Source: Fragum whitleyi (taxonomy: Eukaryota > Mollusca > Bivalvia > Cardiida > Cardiidae). Taken from it: 64,000 bases of DNA. The stretch spans positions 68,707,474 through 68,771,473 of the forward strand of contig OX411543.1 in NCBI GenBank assembly GCA_948146395.1, given 5' to 3'. The notes beneath the pieces are model-generated. The model worked only from the letters and a program-made list of their open reading frames with translations, made no database searches and had not been told where the DNA came from. A program made the position numbers and the translations under genes. This document shows, in pieces, positions 1 through 14,641 of the stretch (the first letter of the stretch is position 1; every line of letters begins with the position of its first letter).

Positions 1-49
1 TTAGGCAAATGTGAATGCAAATTTGCCATTAAGTTACTTGGATGAGATA
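1..49 (+). repeat. 5' part of a split dispersed repeat
   Basis: This stretch, ending in ACTTGGATGAGAT, resembles 41046-41088, where the same repeat runs on without interruption. Here it is cut by the inverted-repeat element at 50-1067 and resumes at 1070. It probably continues leftwards out of the window. Confidence 0.5.
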
Positions 50-180
50 TTATTTATCTACAATGACCTGGCACTCATTTAATATTCCTTTTTACCCTTA
101 TTGATAGTCGGTTAATGTTTCTTAATATTAACTTATGGATGTAAAACTATGTATTACAACTATTACTGCATAAGGATATT

Positions 181-246
181 TAGCGGTGGTGGTAAGGCTG
201 CGTTCCCATAAACTGGAGATCACGAGTTCAAGCCGGACCATGACCA
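181..246 (+). repeat. Degenerate tRNA-like sequence, left arm of the element
   Basis: A box A-like TAGCGGTGGTGG is followed about 38 bp later by a box B-like GAGTTCAAGCC. It shares GCGTTCCCRT and GAGTTCAA with the minus-strand copy at 880-957. The cloverleaf is poor, so this is a relic and not a working tRNA gene. Confidence 0.3.
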
Positions 247-879
247 AGCATATTTTCTATCGGGTAAACACTTTTTTGAAGTACCTTTTTTGATAATTTT
301 GATATTTTGAACAGTGTTGCATAAGACTTTTGATATTCGGCACAGTCTTTCCGCCAGACTCAATTTGACCATTGCTAAGTCCTGTCTAAAAATCATTGGA
401 AATAACTGAAAATAATTATAAATTTCGAAATGTATCTAGATCTATATTTAAGAGATGAAGAGGCACTTTTTTTTAATTATGACGGTATGAAATTACAATT
501 ATATACATGCTTTGAACACATTAATCAAATTCCGGTTTAAGTGTGATTAGCTTTTTAACGTCTAAAACTCGGTTCTCTTCATATCACATAATTCAATATC
601 AAGAGAAAATGAGTTCTTTATTAGGACTCTTATTTGGTACAAGGGTACTAACAACTTATATTTGTTTTATTGAGGAATGACACAAATCTTACTCTCGATC
701 AGAATATAATAACCTTGGATGGTGCAAACAACCTAAATTGAATGATGTAGGAATAAAAATTATTTACCGTAAATGGAAAAAAAACTAACAACAAAATAAT
801 GATAAGAAATATAATTGAAAAAAAAAAACACGAAAAAATCAATGTGTTAATGATAACCACAATAATTAAAATATCAGTC
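247..879. other. Interior of the inverted-repeat element, nothing coding
   Basis: This is AT-rich sequence between the two tRNA-like arms. I see no credible gene, zinc or transposase motif, or long tandem repeat in it. Confidence 0.5.
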
Positions 880-957
880 TCTGTCGGGAATTGAACTCGA
901 TCCGACAACTTATTGCTGTACGGGAAGGCGTCTGTAGCCGCTGAACTACCGCCACTT
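880..957 (-). repeat. tRNA-like sequence with pol III boxes, right arm
   Basis: On the minus strand GGCGGTAGTTCAGCGGCTA fits box A of a tRNA and GGATCGAGTTCAATTCC fits box B. The gap between them is long for a normal tRNA. The acceptor stem is weak and no clean anticodon loop is visible, so I read it as a tRNA-derived head or pseudogene in the right arm of the element. Confidence 0.45.
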
Positions 958-1069
958 TGTAACAAAGATGTGATATAACTAAAACGGTGAAAGAAATTGG
1001 GGTACGCTGCGGGAATACTCGAGCACGGGCGGAAATTAATGAGTGCCAGTTCATTTTAGATAAATAATA

Positions 1070-1124
1070 CACTGGACCAATGAAATCCAGGTGAGCGGCT
1101 TAGGGCCATTTTGATCCTCTTGTT
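1070..1124 (+). repeat. 3' end of a bivalve-type dispersed repeat
   Basis: ACTGGACCAATGAAAT, then CAGGTGAGCGG and GGGCC...CCTCTTGTT, match the end of the longer repeat at 41089-41142. It continues the piece at 1-49 across the inserted element. Confidence 0.55.
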
Positions 1125-1539
1125 TAAGTCATATCACGGAGACTGGAACTCCTAGCAAGGAATTCCTTTTGTATTTCTCGTACCAGTGCAATAATAACAT
1201 CTTTTCCTTGTCTCCAACTGCTATCCCACTTCAGACAAAGTCGGTACTTCGGTATGGATACTAGAGAGAAAAAAAAGAACTATCATGAAAAACATTTAAA
1301 CTAGTCGTCATATTTGGAAAATATTCCTAAGCTTTTCGAGTTCACTTTAAATAGCTGGAAATTAGCAGTTTACAATAATAAGGTAAAATGAATGTAAGAT
1401 GTCTATTTTTTAACATTCTTTAATTCGACTCTTTAGATAAGCAATTTACAACGTGCTCAAACCAGCTTTCGTGATTACCTTTTGTTCGTCATGCGTATTC
1501 AGTCTGTTGTCGACAATCGCAAATTCTTCTATAAACATA
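1125..1539. other. No recognisable feature
   Basis: AT-rich sequence without a credible reading frame or clear repeat. Confidence 0.4.
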
Positions 1540-2480
1540 TCACCAGTAACCACTGAGCCAATTTCAACTTTACTTGACAGAAATATTCCTTGAGTGTTCT
1601 CCGCAAAGCAGGTTCACGAAATTTTGAATGGCATCTAAATATGGACTAGCATTTGGGGTTGGTTATATTTCTTCATTGAATCACTGAACTTTTACATCTA
1701 CCAAACCAGTGGTCTAATTTCAATCAAACTTGACATGGGTGTTGTTCATGGTAATATTTCTAAACCTCTTCGTGATTTTTAATAACCCCCAGATCTGGGC
1801 GTGGCAGGGGGTGGGGGTGTTTATGACTAAAACTACGGGTATGACAGGGCGAGCTGTTTTTCACTGTTTTATTTAAACGTATTTTCTTCCGAAACCACAG
1901 GGCGCACATAAATCAAACTTGGCATGAGTATTCCTTGGGTGATATTTCTAAACCTTTGTCGTGAATTTTGTAATAACCTCCGAATATGGACGTGGCATTA
2001 GGGGACTGTTTATGACTTTGAAACTTTTACCGGCACCCCCCTTAACCAATAGGCTGATTTCAACTATATTTTGCATCATTATTCCTTGGGTATCTCTCCT
2101 TAAACCACGTTAGGGAAATAATAATTGACCCCAACTTATGGGTATGGCAGAGGGGTCTATTTTTGACTTTCAATTATTTAAACGTCTTTTCATTTGAAAC
2201 CAGGGGGCGAATTTAGCCTACTCGAACCGTATTTGTAAATATTTGTTTGATCCGAAAAAATATGAGCTAGACAGGGCGGGACTTTTTTTGTTGTTGTTGT
2301 CTTTTTTTTTTAATTTGAAAAGTATTTCCTCAAAAAATATTACGATTATTTCAGTCCAATTTGACATTAATTCTCTTGCCTGATAATTTTAAAATCATAT
2401 CCATGAAATTTTGATTGACCCTCAACTTTAGTCTTAACAACGCAGGGCTCTTTTTGAGTTTTGAATCTTTAAACAACATG
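1540..2480 (+). repeat. Degenerate tandem repeat, units about 150-190 bp
   Basis: Phrases of the type 'accactg..ccaatttcaactt', 'attccttgggtgatatttctaaacc' and 'gggcgtggcagggg' recur near 1550-1640, 1700-1830, 1890-2000, 2040-2160 and 2200-2290. The units are well diverged. They resemble the better kept array at 39.6-41.1 kb, so this is probably the interior of the same kind of dispersed repeat. Confidence 0.55.
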
Positions 2481-5234
<2,754 letters not shown>

Positions 5235-5300
5235 CATTTTTGCTATCAAATTAAAATGGGAGATTTCGGGCCATTTTGACCCTTATGTTTCTTTTTTATT
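5235..5300 (+). repeat. Fragment resembling a dispersed-repeat end
   Basis: GGGCCATTTTGACCCTTATG resembles the GGGCCATTTTGATCCTCTTG end at 1100-1122. Only the terminal part is visible. Confidence 0.3.
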
Positions 5301-7709
5301 ATTTCCTTCCCCTACCCTCATTCCTTATTTCACACCGAAATTCTTCTTCCATGATGTTACCCTTTCCTTGACATAGCGTTTTTATTGTGTCGCCCCATGG
5401 GCGACACTCATTGTAGTATACTCATTCTAAATTTAGATATTTCGTCATGAGGGACAATAAATTTTACCTGAAAATCGCAACTGTATTCTACACAACGATT
5501 GTTTACAAGATAAAATTTCAAAGCAGCCCTACAAAACCTACAATAAATGTCATCTCATCTCTGAAAACAACGATTTTCATGGATACACAGCATTAAATGT
5601 TTGATTTTGTCCTGATCACTTGAGAGTCCCTTCTTCCGGTTTGCCCATAAAACTTACGTCTAAACCCTAACCGGCTAAACCGATATATATTATCTAATGA
5701 CTGGTCGACGCCGCCCATTTTCATCTCGTCCCTTCTGCAACTCGGCCCAAGGTATAAATCGACCCCATTTTCGATTATTTATTTAGTACTTTTATCACAA
5801 ATACAAGAGTATTCAATCTTCATTCATTTATGAGAAAACATTGTTCGTCCAAAAATTGTACATACTTCAGGAAGATGATCTATATTACTAATCAAAGCAC
5901 TGAAAGTACTGATGGTGAACGAATCTGATAGCATTCTAGAGTGATATATTGAATTCAATGAGAAAAGAGAAATTATGAATATGAAAAAAGGGGGGGGGAT
6001 TGTCTCGACAAAATTTCCGTTATTCGGAAATTTCACTGAAAATTCAAAGAAAGGGAATGAGAGGGAAAATCCTGTTAGAATAATATTTGTTTGAATATGA
6101 GTTGTTACACTGTGAAAATTTCTTTTACACGCTTGAAATAGGTACATTTATTAATTAAACATAAATGGAAAAAAAAAATTAATCCTATCTTCAACCTATA
6201 TTCAATGGTGTTTGTTTTTACAAAAGTAATTGTTATAATGTTTAAGCTTATTTCAATTAGATTAATTGTTGTATTTGTTTTAACTTTTTATCTATCTTTG
6301 TTTTTCTCAGAGGATGAAAAGGTCTTTGGGTACCAACCAAAGAAACACCTATGAATATCAGTCATTCATGAGTTAAACTGTACTCATTGTTTAAAGTAAT
6401 GATTCGTTAATCTATTAATAATATTTTAAAGCAGAACCTAAGATATTCATTTCATCATATCTGAAGCCAAATCCACTTCCGTGGTTGGCACTTATGTCGT
6501 TATTCAATTTTATAACACAGGCTATCTGCAGGATGAAAAGTATTAAGGTATAGTTAGAAGGAGGTCTAGTGCCCTAGTAGTAAAATTCATAGATAATTTC
6601 TGTTTAAGGTTTAGAAATTAAAGTATAACTTTTTATATTAAATAATTGCTTCGTAGTAAATTGCATACTAAAAGTCTTTATAATTATTAAAATTGTTGTA
6701 ACCTAATTTCCACATCAAAAGCGAATAAGGACTTATTTAATATTGTTTTTAAAGGGAGGTAACAATTGCATGACTATGACAAATAGTATAAGTATAATAC
6801 AATATTTTTTTCCACCCGACTTTCTTCCCAATAAGAATTGAGAATCCTTACAATTGTTGGTTTATTTTTTGCACGAGAACCTATTTTTTACATTCAAGAG
6901 TTTGGATGCCAGTAAAATCACTCATTATCGATATCTTATTACAGTATTGCGGCTGATAGTAGACTTTTCTGCTCGGATCTAGTTTTTGCTTAAACTGTAG
7001 TTAACCAATTCTAAACGTATTTTGGGAAGAATGGAACCAGTTTTTATTCATCGAATTTTATTATTATATCATTATTATTATTCTGTAAAAACGCAATGAC
7101 TTTTCCAGAATAATTTAACAACTAAACCCGCCTGTCGAATTGTAAAGTGCATGACGGATCTGGTCCCCCCTTGACCACGGCAATATCTCCTCTTCAATTG
7201 GAGTGGTATCTAGGGTTGAATACTTAGCTATCATTTATCTAATTTTAAAATAAAATTTTTAATTGATATGGTTTTACAGATTAAAAAAATGCAAAGTAGA
7301 ATAGACCAAATGAAATTTCTTCCGTGCCTGTCGCATTTGGTATGCGCCAATATTCGCTTCTGAGACAGACGAATACGATACGTTTTCGCTGGGAATAAGA
7401 TATTCGGTTCACCGAATATTCGAGTGTATCCTTACAGCCCTACTTAAGCCACCGCAATTTTACAGAAAAAATGTTAATAGCGGCGTTCATCCCTATTCAA
7501 ATAAAAGGTACGAGAAAGCTTGTACATGTAAAACACGTGTCGAATAATTCTTACAACCCGTCTCGAGACTGACTGTCGCGTGTTGAAAAGTCATGTAAAA
7601 CCGGGTTACCGTTTCTAATGACTCAAGGTGTCATTCGTCTCAATTCGGCCGATTCTATAACCTACATTTAAATCGGAGACGTCGGAGATCGCCCGAGTAT
7701 TGCCGAATG
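5301..7709. other. Long stretch without a recognised gene
   Basis: AT-rich sequence with short unrelated open frames, for example a 107-codon minus-strand frame at 5824-6147 without motifs. An AAAGGGAGGTAAC motif of the kind common in mollusc repeats lies near 6751. Inverted-repeat arm 2 is at 7560-7591. Confidence 0.4.
7560..7591 (-). repeat. Dispersed inverted repeat, arm 2
   Basis: Reverse complement of 4377-4408 with one mismatch. Confidence 0.6.
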
Positions 7710-8113
7710 TAAGTTCAAGAGGACATGACCTAAATAAACACATATTTCCGGCTAATTACTACAAGTTGTACCAGCGAAGGCCTGGGTCAGAAACATAGTA
7801 TCTGTCTCTACGGTGTTTAGACACAAACTTTGTTTTTGCTCTAAACTCTCGAAAAGCTTACGCCGATCAAAAATTCCTTTCATAAACATTGCAAGATCAT
7901 TTCGTGTTTTTTAAGGCGAATTTTCATTATCTTCACTTGATGTAGAATACTGGTTTCACGCCATTAAGGAAATAAACAGTGATTTTGCGGGGAAATCTCT
8001 TGAAAGATACTAAATTGAATGTTAAGAGGCACTACTTTATTTCGAATGTATTAACATCCTACAGGATTTTCCTGACATGGTATATAACACTGGTGAACGA
8101 CGTTCGTTCACCA
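7710..8113 (-). repeat. About 400-bp dispersed repeat, copy 1, with a terminal palindrome
   Basis: Read on the minus strand it starts with a TGGTGAACGAA palindrome (8091-8113). It then follows the sequence at 62595-62990 closely, with shared phrases such as AAATCCTGTAGGAT, TTCAATTTAGTATCTT and TTTTTGATCGGCGTAAG. Similarity ends near 7710. No protein is encoded. It is probably a non-autonomous mobile element. Confidence 0.75.
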
Positions 8114-9774
8114 AAAACTATATGTTGAGGCCGAGTTGATTGGGCCGAGTTTTTCGATGGGCCGAGTTGACTGGTTACCTATGGTTTTTGATTACGAAAT
8201 GAAAACACGTTTTTATTCGTGTTTTCTCGGGTATCTTCTGAAGGTCACATTACCCGCCACGTGACCATAGAAATCGTATTGTATAATATTCTAACGCTGT
8301 TAGATCACTCGTTACGAAAATCCGCTATTTACACAGTTTCTTTATAATGTAACATTGGCATTCGTATGCAACGGGCATTGAGAACCACTGATTTAATATT
8401 TCTTGTTACACGAATCGGTTACATGTAAGAGTATTTGTACGTTTTTCCGGTTGAATTGTTTGTGGTTGATAAGCTTAAAATCTTGAAAAGAAACCCATTT
8501 TACATGGAAAGCATGAAATTTCTTTATCAATCAATCTTTTGTGGTTATTTTGTTATTTTGAATATAAAAATCGATGGCTTTCACAGATGAAACAATCATA
8601 AAAATCGAAGTTCTGTTTTCTATAAGGTGTAAATATTAAAGTGGTAATTTTTGTAAATTTAACTCCTAACCAGATGTCAAAGGTTCGAAATAACAACATA
8701 TTACAAACACAACGCGACATGAAAGATATTTTTACTGACTTCAGATAAATGAGAGTCGTATATACATGTAACAGGAAACTTGACGGAAAATGAGGAATTT
8801 TCCAAAGTACTCCACATTTTTTCAATTCTGTTGCTCGTGATGCGAAGTATTCATGAACACCAATAAGACAGGGCAAAACGCACATGACTATGTGAAACGA
8901 GTCAACAAATTCTTTGTATGGATTCTGTAACCAGGTCACGGCTTTTTTTCCAAATGCAAAATCATTTAATTCAATATGTTAGCCTGATAAGAAGGTAGCC
9001 CAGATGTCTCAACGCAGAATATACGTGACGCGTTTGAAAGGCCGCGATCTCTTTCATCTATATATTAACATCAACCCTTAATTCTGTCTGCGCTATCATA
9101 TCGTTATGTAAATGGAATTTGTCCTTCAATAATCAAAACTTTGTCATGTTACTAAAGGTCAAATAAGACAGAAGCAAATGTAATCTTTTTAACATGCAAT
9201 TACTTTGATTTTTCGCATTCTGAAATTGTAATTAGATTTTATATTTAGAACAACACAAAAAAGTTGAACAGGTTTTTTTTAGACAAAATAGACCAAGATC
9301 AGCCTAGATACATATGAAGTGTGATCTTAGCCTTAGGCAACACATTTTGCTTTCTACTTAATTTCTGTGGGGAAATCTTATGCCAGACTTTGTTATAAGA
9401 TTATTCACAAGTTGGTGTTGTAGAGAATGTAAGATCCTTTTCCATCCTGTGATCTTGGCATTTTTCACATTTTTTTAAATCAAATAACTATTTATATTTC
9501 ATTTTAATTTAAAAAAAAGATAAAAAATAAACACTGGTAGTGTCTATGTTTTTATGATTTTTCTCCTAATGCAGGGTTTAAAAGGGAAAATATTTAAGTT
9601 TGGAAGAAATTTAAGACAATTTTCTTACAAATGTAAAACTACGTGGTAAAGTTCTTGATTTTTACACATTTTTTAACTAATACATTATAGATAACTTTGA
9701 TATAGGTGGTTTAGGTTGAATCCCAAATTATTTAGACAAGTTCTACGTTTTAGCTCATATAAGCACGAAGTACT
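8114..9774. other. No recognisable gene
   Basis: A 128-codon minus-strand open frame at 8553-8939 has no motif, membrane pattern or splice context that I can interpret, and I do not call it a gene. The rest is AT-rich. Confidence 0.4.
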
Positions 9775-10085
9775 CATGGTGAGCTATTTTCATCCGGTCG
9801 TCCGTCAACATCTTGTGTGCACTCTAGAGGCCATATTTTTGGCCCAAGTATCTCGAAACTTGGTCAAAACGTTTTTCTTCATCAAATCTCGGTCATATTC
9901 TAAATTGGGTCAAGTGGGGTCAAGTGAGGGCAAATTTTTGCCCTATAGGTTTTGAAACTTGGTCAGAATGTTTGTCTCCATCTAAGTTCGGTCAAGTTCA
10001 AAATTGGATAAAATGAGGTCAATGATGGGGTCAAGGAGTCAAATTTTAGTTATACGGGAAAAGTAACGCATATTTCGAGCGCTTT
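9775..10085 (+). repeat. Fragment of a dispersed repeat with short internal units
   Basis: It opens with TCATGGTGAGC and CCGGTCGTCCGTC and then has two rough units built on 'gaaacttggtcaRaa' and 'ggtcaagt'. The phrase TTGTGTGCACTCTAGAGGC recurs at 11150-11167, so the two places share one family. Confidence 0.6.
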
Positions 10086-10163
10086 GGCGCTTTTATCTGC
10101 TCCTAGATAACGCGTTTAAAATGTTTAAACAACCAAAAAACAGAGAGAAGAACATAAACCGTC

Positions 10164-10168
<5 letters not shown>

Positions 10169-10196
<28 letters not shown>
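10169..10196 (+). repeat. Poly(T) run of 28
   Basis: A homopolymer T tract. It could be the reversed tail of a retroposed sequence or a simple repeat. Confidence 0.9.
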
Positions 10197-10525
10197 CGCA
10201 TTGGCAGCCTACATGTAGGATGATAATCTCGCAAGATTTCGCTATTTTGTTTTATTATTTATTTAAATTTATTTTCTTTTTTCTTTGATTCTATTTCTGT
10301 CGTTCTTTATCAAAATTTAAATCGAAGTAGACGTAAAATTGGGATAAGAATCAGCCTTACATTGAAAACGTAGCACAATTTTGATAAGAATCTCGTCTGG
10401 ATGACATTTTCTTTTTACCATTCACAATGAAGTCATTCTGCACTTTGGGGTAGTATGTCGCTACTGATTTCCGCTAAAACAACGTCATTGTTGTTGATTT
10501 TTACCGTCCGGGTAAGAAGCGGGAT

Positions 10526-10615
10526 AAGACTTGAAAGAGATGAATTCTATAGCAATATTCCCAGTTAAGACTTGCAGTTAAGACTTGAAAGAGAAGAAAT
10601 CTATAGCAATATTCG
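10526..10615 (+). repeat. Two-copy tandem repeat, period 54 bp
   Basis: AAGACTTGAAAGAGA followed by TCTATAGCAATATTC occurs at 10526 and again at 10580. Confidence 0.75.
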
Positions 10616-11039
10616 CACGGTTTGAAATGTAAACGCAGCTATTTTAGCTAAAGCTATATCGGCTTACATATAGGCCTAGTCTGAATCCCATCCTTTAGGT
10701 TTTTGACCTGACTACGGACCCATGTATATTTAGTGTTCCTGACCTGATGTAGATGCTATAATACGTGCGCTCATATTTTAAGAACCCCCTTACATTGTTT
10801 AACTAAAAAAATCTGTTTCAATTTCAGTGAGAATCTTTCTTTCATATTAGGCTAATTTCTTCTGAGCAATTATTAAAATTGCTGTGACTGAGGAAATCAA
10901 TCTAGAAATAAATGAGAAAAAAGCAAATAACCATCGATTTTGATAGGTAGCCTATTTTTGTATGCTGAAAATAACTTTAAACTGAAGTAAAATTACGTTT
11001 CCCGTCTATAGGTTAAACCTATTATTATATTACCTTGTG
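10616..11039. other. No recognisable feature
   Basis: AT-rich sequence without supported genes or repeats. Confidence 0.4.
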
Positions 11040-11180
11040 TTTACGCTGCAGGCCACAATTTTCGTCAAATTGTCTTGAAACTTTGTCAGAATGTGTGTCC
11101 ATTAAATCTTTGTCAAGTTCAAATTGGATCAAGTGGGATAATAAAAACCTTGTGTGCACTCTAGAGGCAACATTCTAAAT
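11040..11180 (+). repeat. Dispersed-repeat fragment
   Basis: 'cttgaaactttgtcagaatgt', 'caagttcaaattggatcaag' and TTGTGTGCACTCTAGAGGC match the family at 9775-10085. Confidence 0.6.
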
Positions 11181-12655
11181 AAGTTCACCCATTTTTCCAT
11201 TAGCCATAATCCATTACTTGGCTAACAATTTTTAAAGGCGACACATTCACTTTGCTGTACATTACAGCATTTTTTTTACTTGTCAACTCTGTATCAGTCT
11301 GAATGCGCGTCGGTGATAACGTCGCTGTAAGACAAAGCGCGTTTATTTTAGAAATCGTTCCCCACGAACTAATATCAACATCTCTTTTATTTGTAAATAT
11401 TTTTCCTTGGAATTTTAACATAATTTTGAAGAAAAAAATGATATTTCTCAGCTTAATTTAAATCATCGGAACTGCTCTTTTAAGCGTATTTAGAATGGAA
11501 AAACCTGTTTTATAACAGCCTGAAAATATTTCGTTTCAGAAGAATTTCTGCTTATTAGAAAAAGAAAAGAAAAATCAAAGAAAATCATATTTATTTCGGC
11601 GTCTTAAAGATTGATGTTACACGTCACTTTTTGTTAAACATAACAATGTTTTTTTCTTATTTTTCGTTTAAATTCGATCTCGGTTGGCAAAATTGTTGGA
11701 TGTCGTACCTGTTCAAATTTGATGTATTTTCAAGCAGTTCAAACATTAATCAAAGTGCTGTCAGCACTGTAAATCGGGCAACATTGAGAGGCTGGGATAG
11801 TGTAATAGTTCGTCAATCAAAAGTGCTCAAATTTTGACAATAAAAGTTAGTAAAATATTTGCCAAATTTGTGAGTTTTTTTTGTCTTAACTCTCCATCTT
11901 TTCGAGGACAAAAGTAAATAAGATAAAAAAAAGTTTGTAGATTGTGACTGATAGGCCGTTTCTTCGGTGTTTGAAAACACATAGTTTGGCTCGAACACAT
12001 TGCTCAGCGGATAAGGGTAAAAATGTAATGTCTACAACTGATGAGATTTCTGGAAAACGGTGTATATAAATCGGTGCCCGATTTAAAAACTGTATAACGT
12101 ATAAGATGTGTATCTTTCGGCAATGCTTTCGTGTTACATGTTACACACATGTTATATGCGTATATGCTTAAATTACGAATTGAAGCTCCATTTTACGAAA
12201 TTCTTCCAAAATAGTTTGCAATAAAAGTGTAATGTATGAATTGGCCATTGCTTAAGCGTTATTTTGATATAAGATATGAGGATACATGTAGCGCGAGCAA
12301 GGAGTCTTGTAATAAAAAGTTTTAAAACACAGGGGATGACGTTTTTTTAAAAAGTGCCGCATTATCGTGCGCGACATCATAATCGAATAGAGTTACAAAA
12401 TCAGAATAGTACCTAGATAATCTTAATATCTTTCATCTTTATACACAATGAAATTAGGCAATCGATCTTTAACTTCACCTGACATAATGCCGAAAATGAT
12501 CGAAACGTTATGACAGCATTTGGTTTGACGATCGACGATATTTGTTTAGATCAAAGAAAGAGCGTACTTTAAATTTACGGTTGGGGGAGGGGGAACCATT
12601 CAGATTTTCGGAGGTATCCCAATCAAATTATTTTGAAAGCCTACTTGACTGGCGA
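11181..12655. other. No recognisable gene
   Basis: Short open frames only, none with motifs. Confidence 0.4.
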
Positions 12656-12702
12656 CCCCCCTTCTCTCTCTTTCTCTCTCTCTCTTCTCTCTCTCTCTCT
12701 CT

Positions 12703-12743
<41 letters not shown>

Positions 12744-12763
12744 TCTCTCTCTTTCTCTCTCTC
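12656..12763 (+). repeat. Imperfect (CT)n microsatellite
   Basis: A CT-rich run broken by a C7 tract and a few substitutions. All overlapping reading frames here are low-complexity artefacts. Confidence 0.95.
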
Positions 12764-12990
12764 GTTGCAGTTAAAAAGTTTTGAATACAGACTGTTGTTG
12801 TTGTATCTAATTACACGTAGCAAAACGCTGACACTCGGTGCATATATCAATAATGAATGAACATAATTCATGTATTCAGCTAAAATTACCAAATTCAATT
12901 TGTAATCAGAACAGCAAACATAATATGAATAAAAAGGATTCATTTCTGCAGAGTGATATACAAAATAGTTTTCTTCTGAATGGATCAATT

Positions 12991-13568
12991 ACTGTAAACG
13001 GGGTAATTTTGGCGGTGGTTTTATTTTGGCTATATTGGCGGTCGAGCTAAGATGCGCCAAAATTAATCCTCCGCCAATATTTGCCATTGTGAAATGAAAA
13101 ATTCCTTTACTGTAAGGAAAATGTTATCTTGCGCGATGTACTTTTAAGGTTATATTGATTAACTTTATTTCAAAGATATTCAGACCATTCTTATTCGAAT
13201 TGGAATAAGAAAATCTGCTGACAACGTTCGTAAATGTCTAATAAAATTAATTCAAAAATTGCAGATTAAAGTTGGTTTAAGTATTGTAACGAAAATCAAA
13301 GAGAAAATGTGTGAAAAACTGGTACACGAATTATTACTCTTACGAGAGGTGTGAAAACTAACTATTGTTTAGTTTGTAAATAAATGACACTACTGTAGAA
13401 AATTGGCTTTCTCATACTTTCAAGGTTTAAAACGACGAGAAATGAAAAATAGATAAGACGTTTTATTTTGGCGGTGCATGTAAGATGCGCCAAAATTAAT
13501 CACCGCCAATAAATCGAAACTGAAAAACCGCCAAATGTGGACACCGCCAATATAAAGCCGTTTACAGT
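12991..13568. mobile_element. 578-bp MITE-like element, TIR ACTGTAAACGG
   Basis: The left end ACTGTAAACGG and right end CCGTTTACAGT are perfect 11-bp inverted repeats. Just inside each end lies a GGCGG / CCGCC motif. Phrases TTTTATTTTGGCGGT and GATGCGCCAAAATTAATC occur near both the left (13018-13070) and right (13460-13502) ends in the same orientation. No transposase is visible. The target duplication is not clear. Confidence 0.7.
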
Positions 13569-13990
13569 ATCATAATGTGCCAACAGAAACGTCCTCAATC
13601 AGTACTTTCAGTGCTTTGATTTTTCTACTTGTATTGATCCGCAATTGGTTTGTTTGTAAACTTGCGTTGCATGGAAATTAATATATGAGGCAAGGGAAAA
13701 TTTCGAGGAAAAATAAAATAAGTGTTTGTTTATCATTATAAATAACTACAGTATATACAAATTATATAACATCAAACGAAGACAACAATGATTTCTACAG
13801 ATTCTGTTTAATGACTCGACTATAGAGATTAGGGGGCTCCAATTTAGAAACAAATTCTTGATTTTAAAAATACACAATTTAACAACCAATAGTTTTGACC
13901 TGAAGAGGCACACACACGAAAGACTCAGCGTTCCCAAAAGTGTATAATAATTAAATCGGCATTACAGTTGAATCAAAAACTAAAAATGCA

Positions 13991-13994
<4 letters not shown>
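13569..13994. other. No recognisable feature
   Basis: AT-rich spacer. Confidence 0.4.

Positions 13995-14028
<34 letters not shown>
13995..14028 (+). repeat. (TA)n microsatellite, 17 units
   Basis: A pure TA dinucleotide run. Confidence 0.95.
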
Positions 14029-14031
<3 letters not shown>

Positions 14032-14641
14032 TGTACAGACTTTTCACGCGACAAAATGGTTAAAAACGTTCTTTCTTTTGCTTGCTTGCCCAAACGGTGG
14101 ATGTTTTTCTCCCACAAAGACGAAACAAAAGCTCGTTTAAGACTACGTTTGGTGGTTATCTATAGCTATGACTGGTTTTTGGTTCCTTTCTACTTATTTT
14201 TATACTGGACTTTTAAATTTACTGACATCAAAAACATCAAATCAGGCGGTCACACTTGACATACAACATCACATTTTCTACTTTGATGGCTTTTCTAAAT
14301 GGCGTTGATAGGGTTATCTATCATAAGACGTTATAAAATTTGTAACATGTTAAAACTGATCATTTGTACCATCTCAAATTGACAGGATAAATGATTTAGA
14401 AATGACTTCGAAATGACTTTGATAGTTCGAGGAAAATTAGTTTTGAATCATATTATCGTCTTGAATGTAACAATCCATATTTAAAATAACTGTACTCATG
14501 CATAGAAAAGAAATGAGCGTCTTATTTAATCAATCGGACTATCAGTTGTATCATGGAAATTTTTGAGCGATTTGAATGAAATTTTGGACCTTCCTGACTG
14601 ATTTGGAGCTTAGAACGATTTGAATGCCACACTAATTAACG
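14029..14641. other. Left flank of the tandem duplication
   Basis: A short open frame at 14056-14259 has no motif. The segment just before the break (14540-14640) has 'gcgatttgaatg' phrases similar in texture to the MITE family at 47.1 kb. No gene is supported. Confidence 0.35.

Larger units (their letters stand above)
50..1067. mobile_element. Inverted-repeat (foldback/MITE-like) element with tRNA-like arms
   Basis: The ends are inverted copies of each other over about 32 bp. The left end starts TTATTTATCTA at 50 and the right end finishes TAGATAAATAA at 1067. Both continue with CTGGCACTCATT in matching orientation. A TA dinucleotide sits on each side (48-49 and 1068-1069), as expected for a TA target duplication. 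Removing the element plus one TA restores a sequence equal in length to the uninterrupted repeat at 41076-41100. Each arm carries a degenerate tRNA-like sequence at about the same distance from its end (near 181-246 plus, 880-957 minus). No transposase reading frame is visible, so it is non-autonomous. The superfamily is uncertain. Confidence 0.6.

Noticed and set aside
880..957. A genuine tRNA gene on the minus strand
   Set aside because: Box A and B are recognisable but the acceptor stem and anticodon arm do not pair well, and it lies in the arm of an inverted-repeat element.
5824..6147. 107-codon minus-strand frame
   Set aside because: Low-complexity hydrophobic and Phe-rich translation with no recognisable features.
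8553..8939. 128-codon minus-strand frame
   Set aside because: No motif, domain, splice or promoter support. Length alone is not evidence in AT-rich animal DNA of this size.
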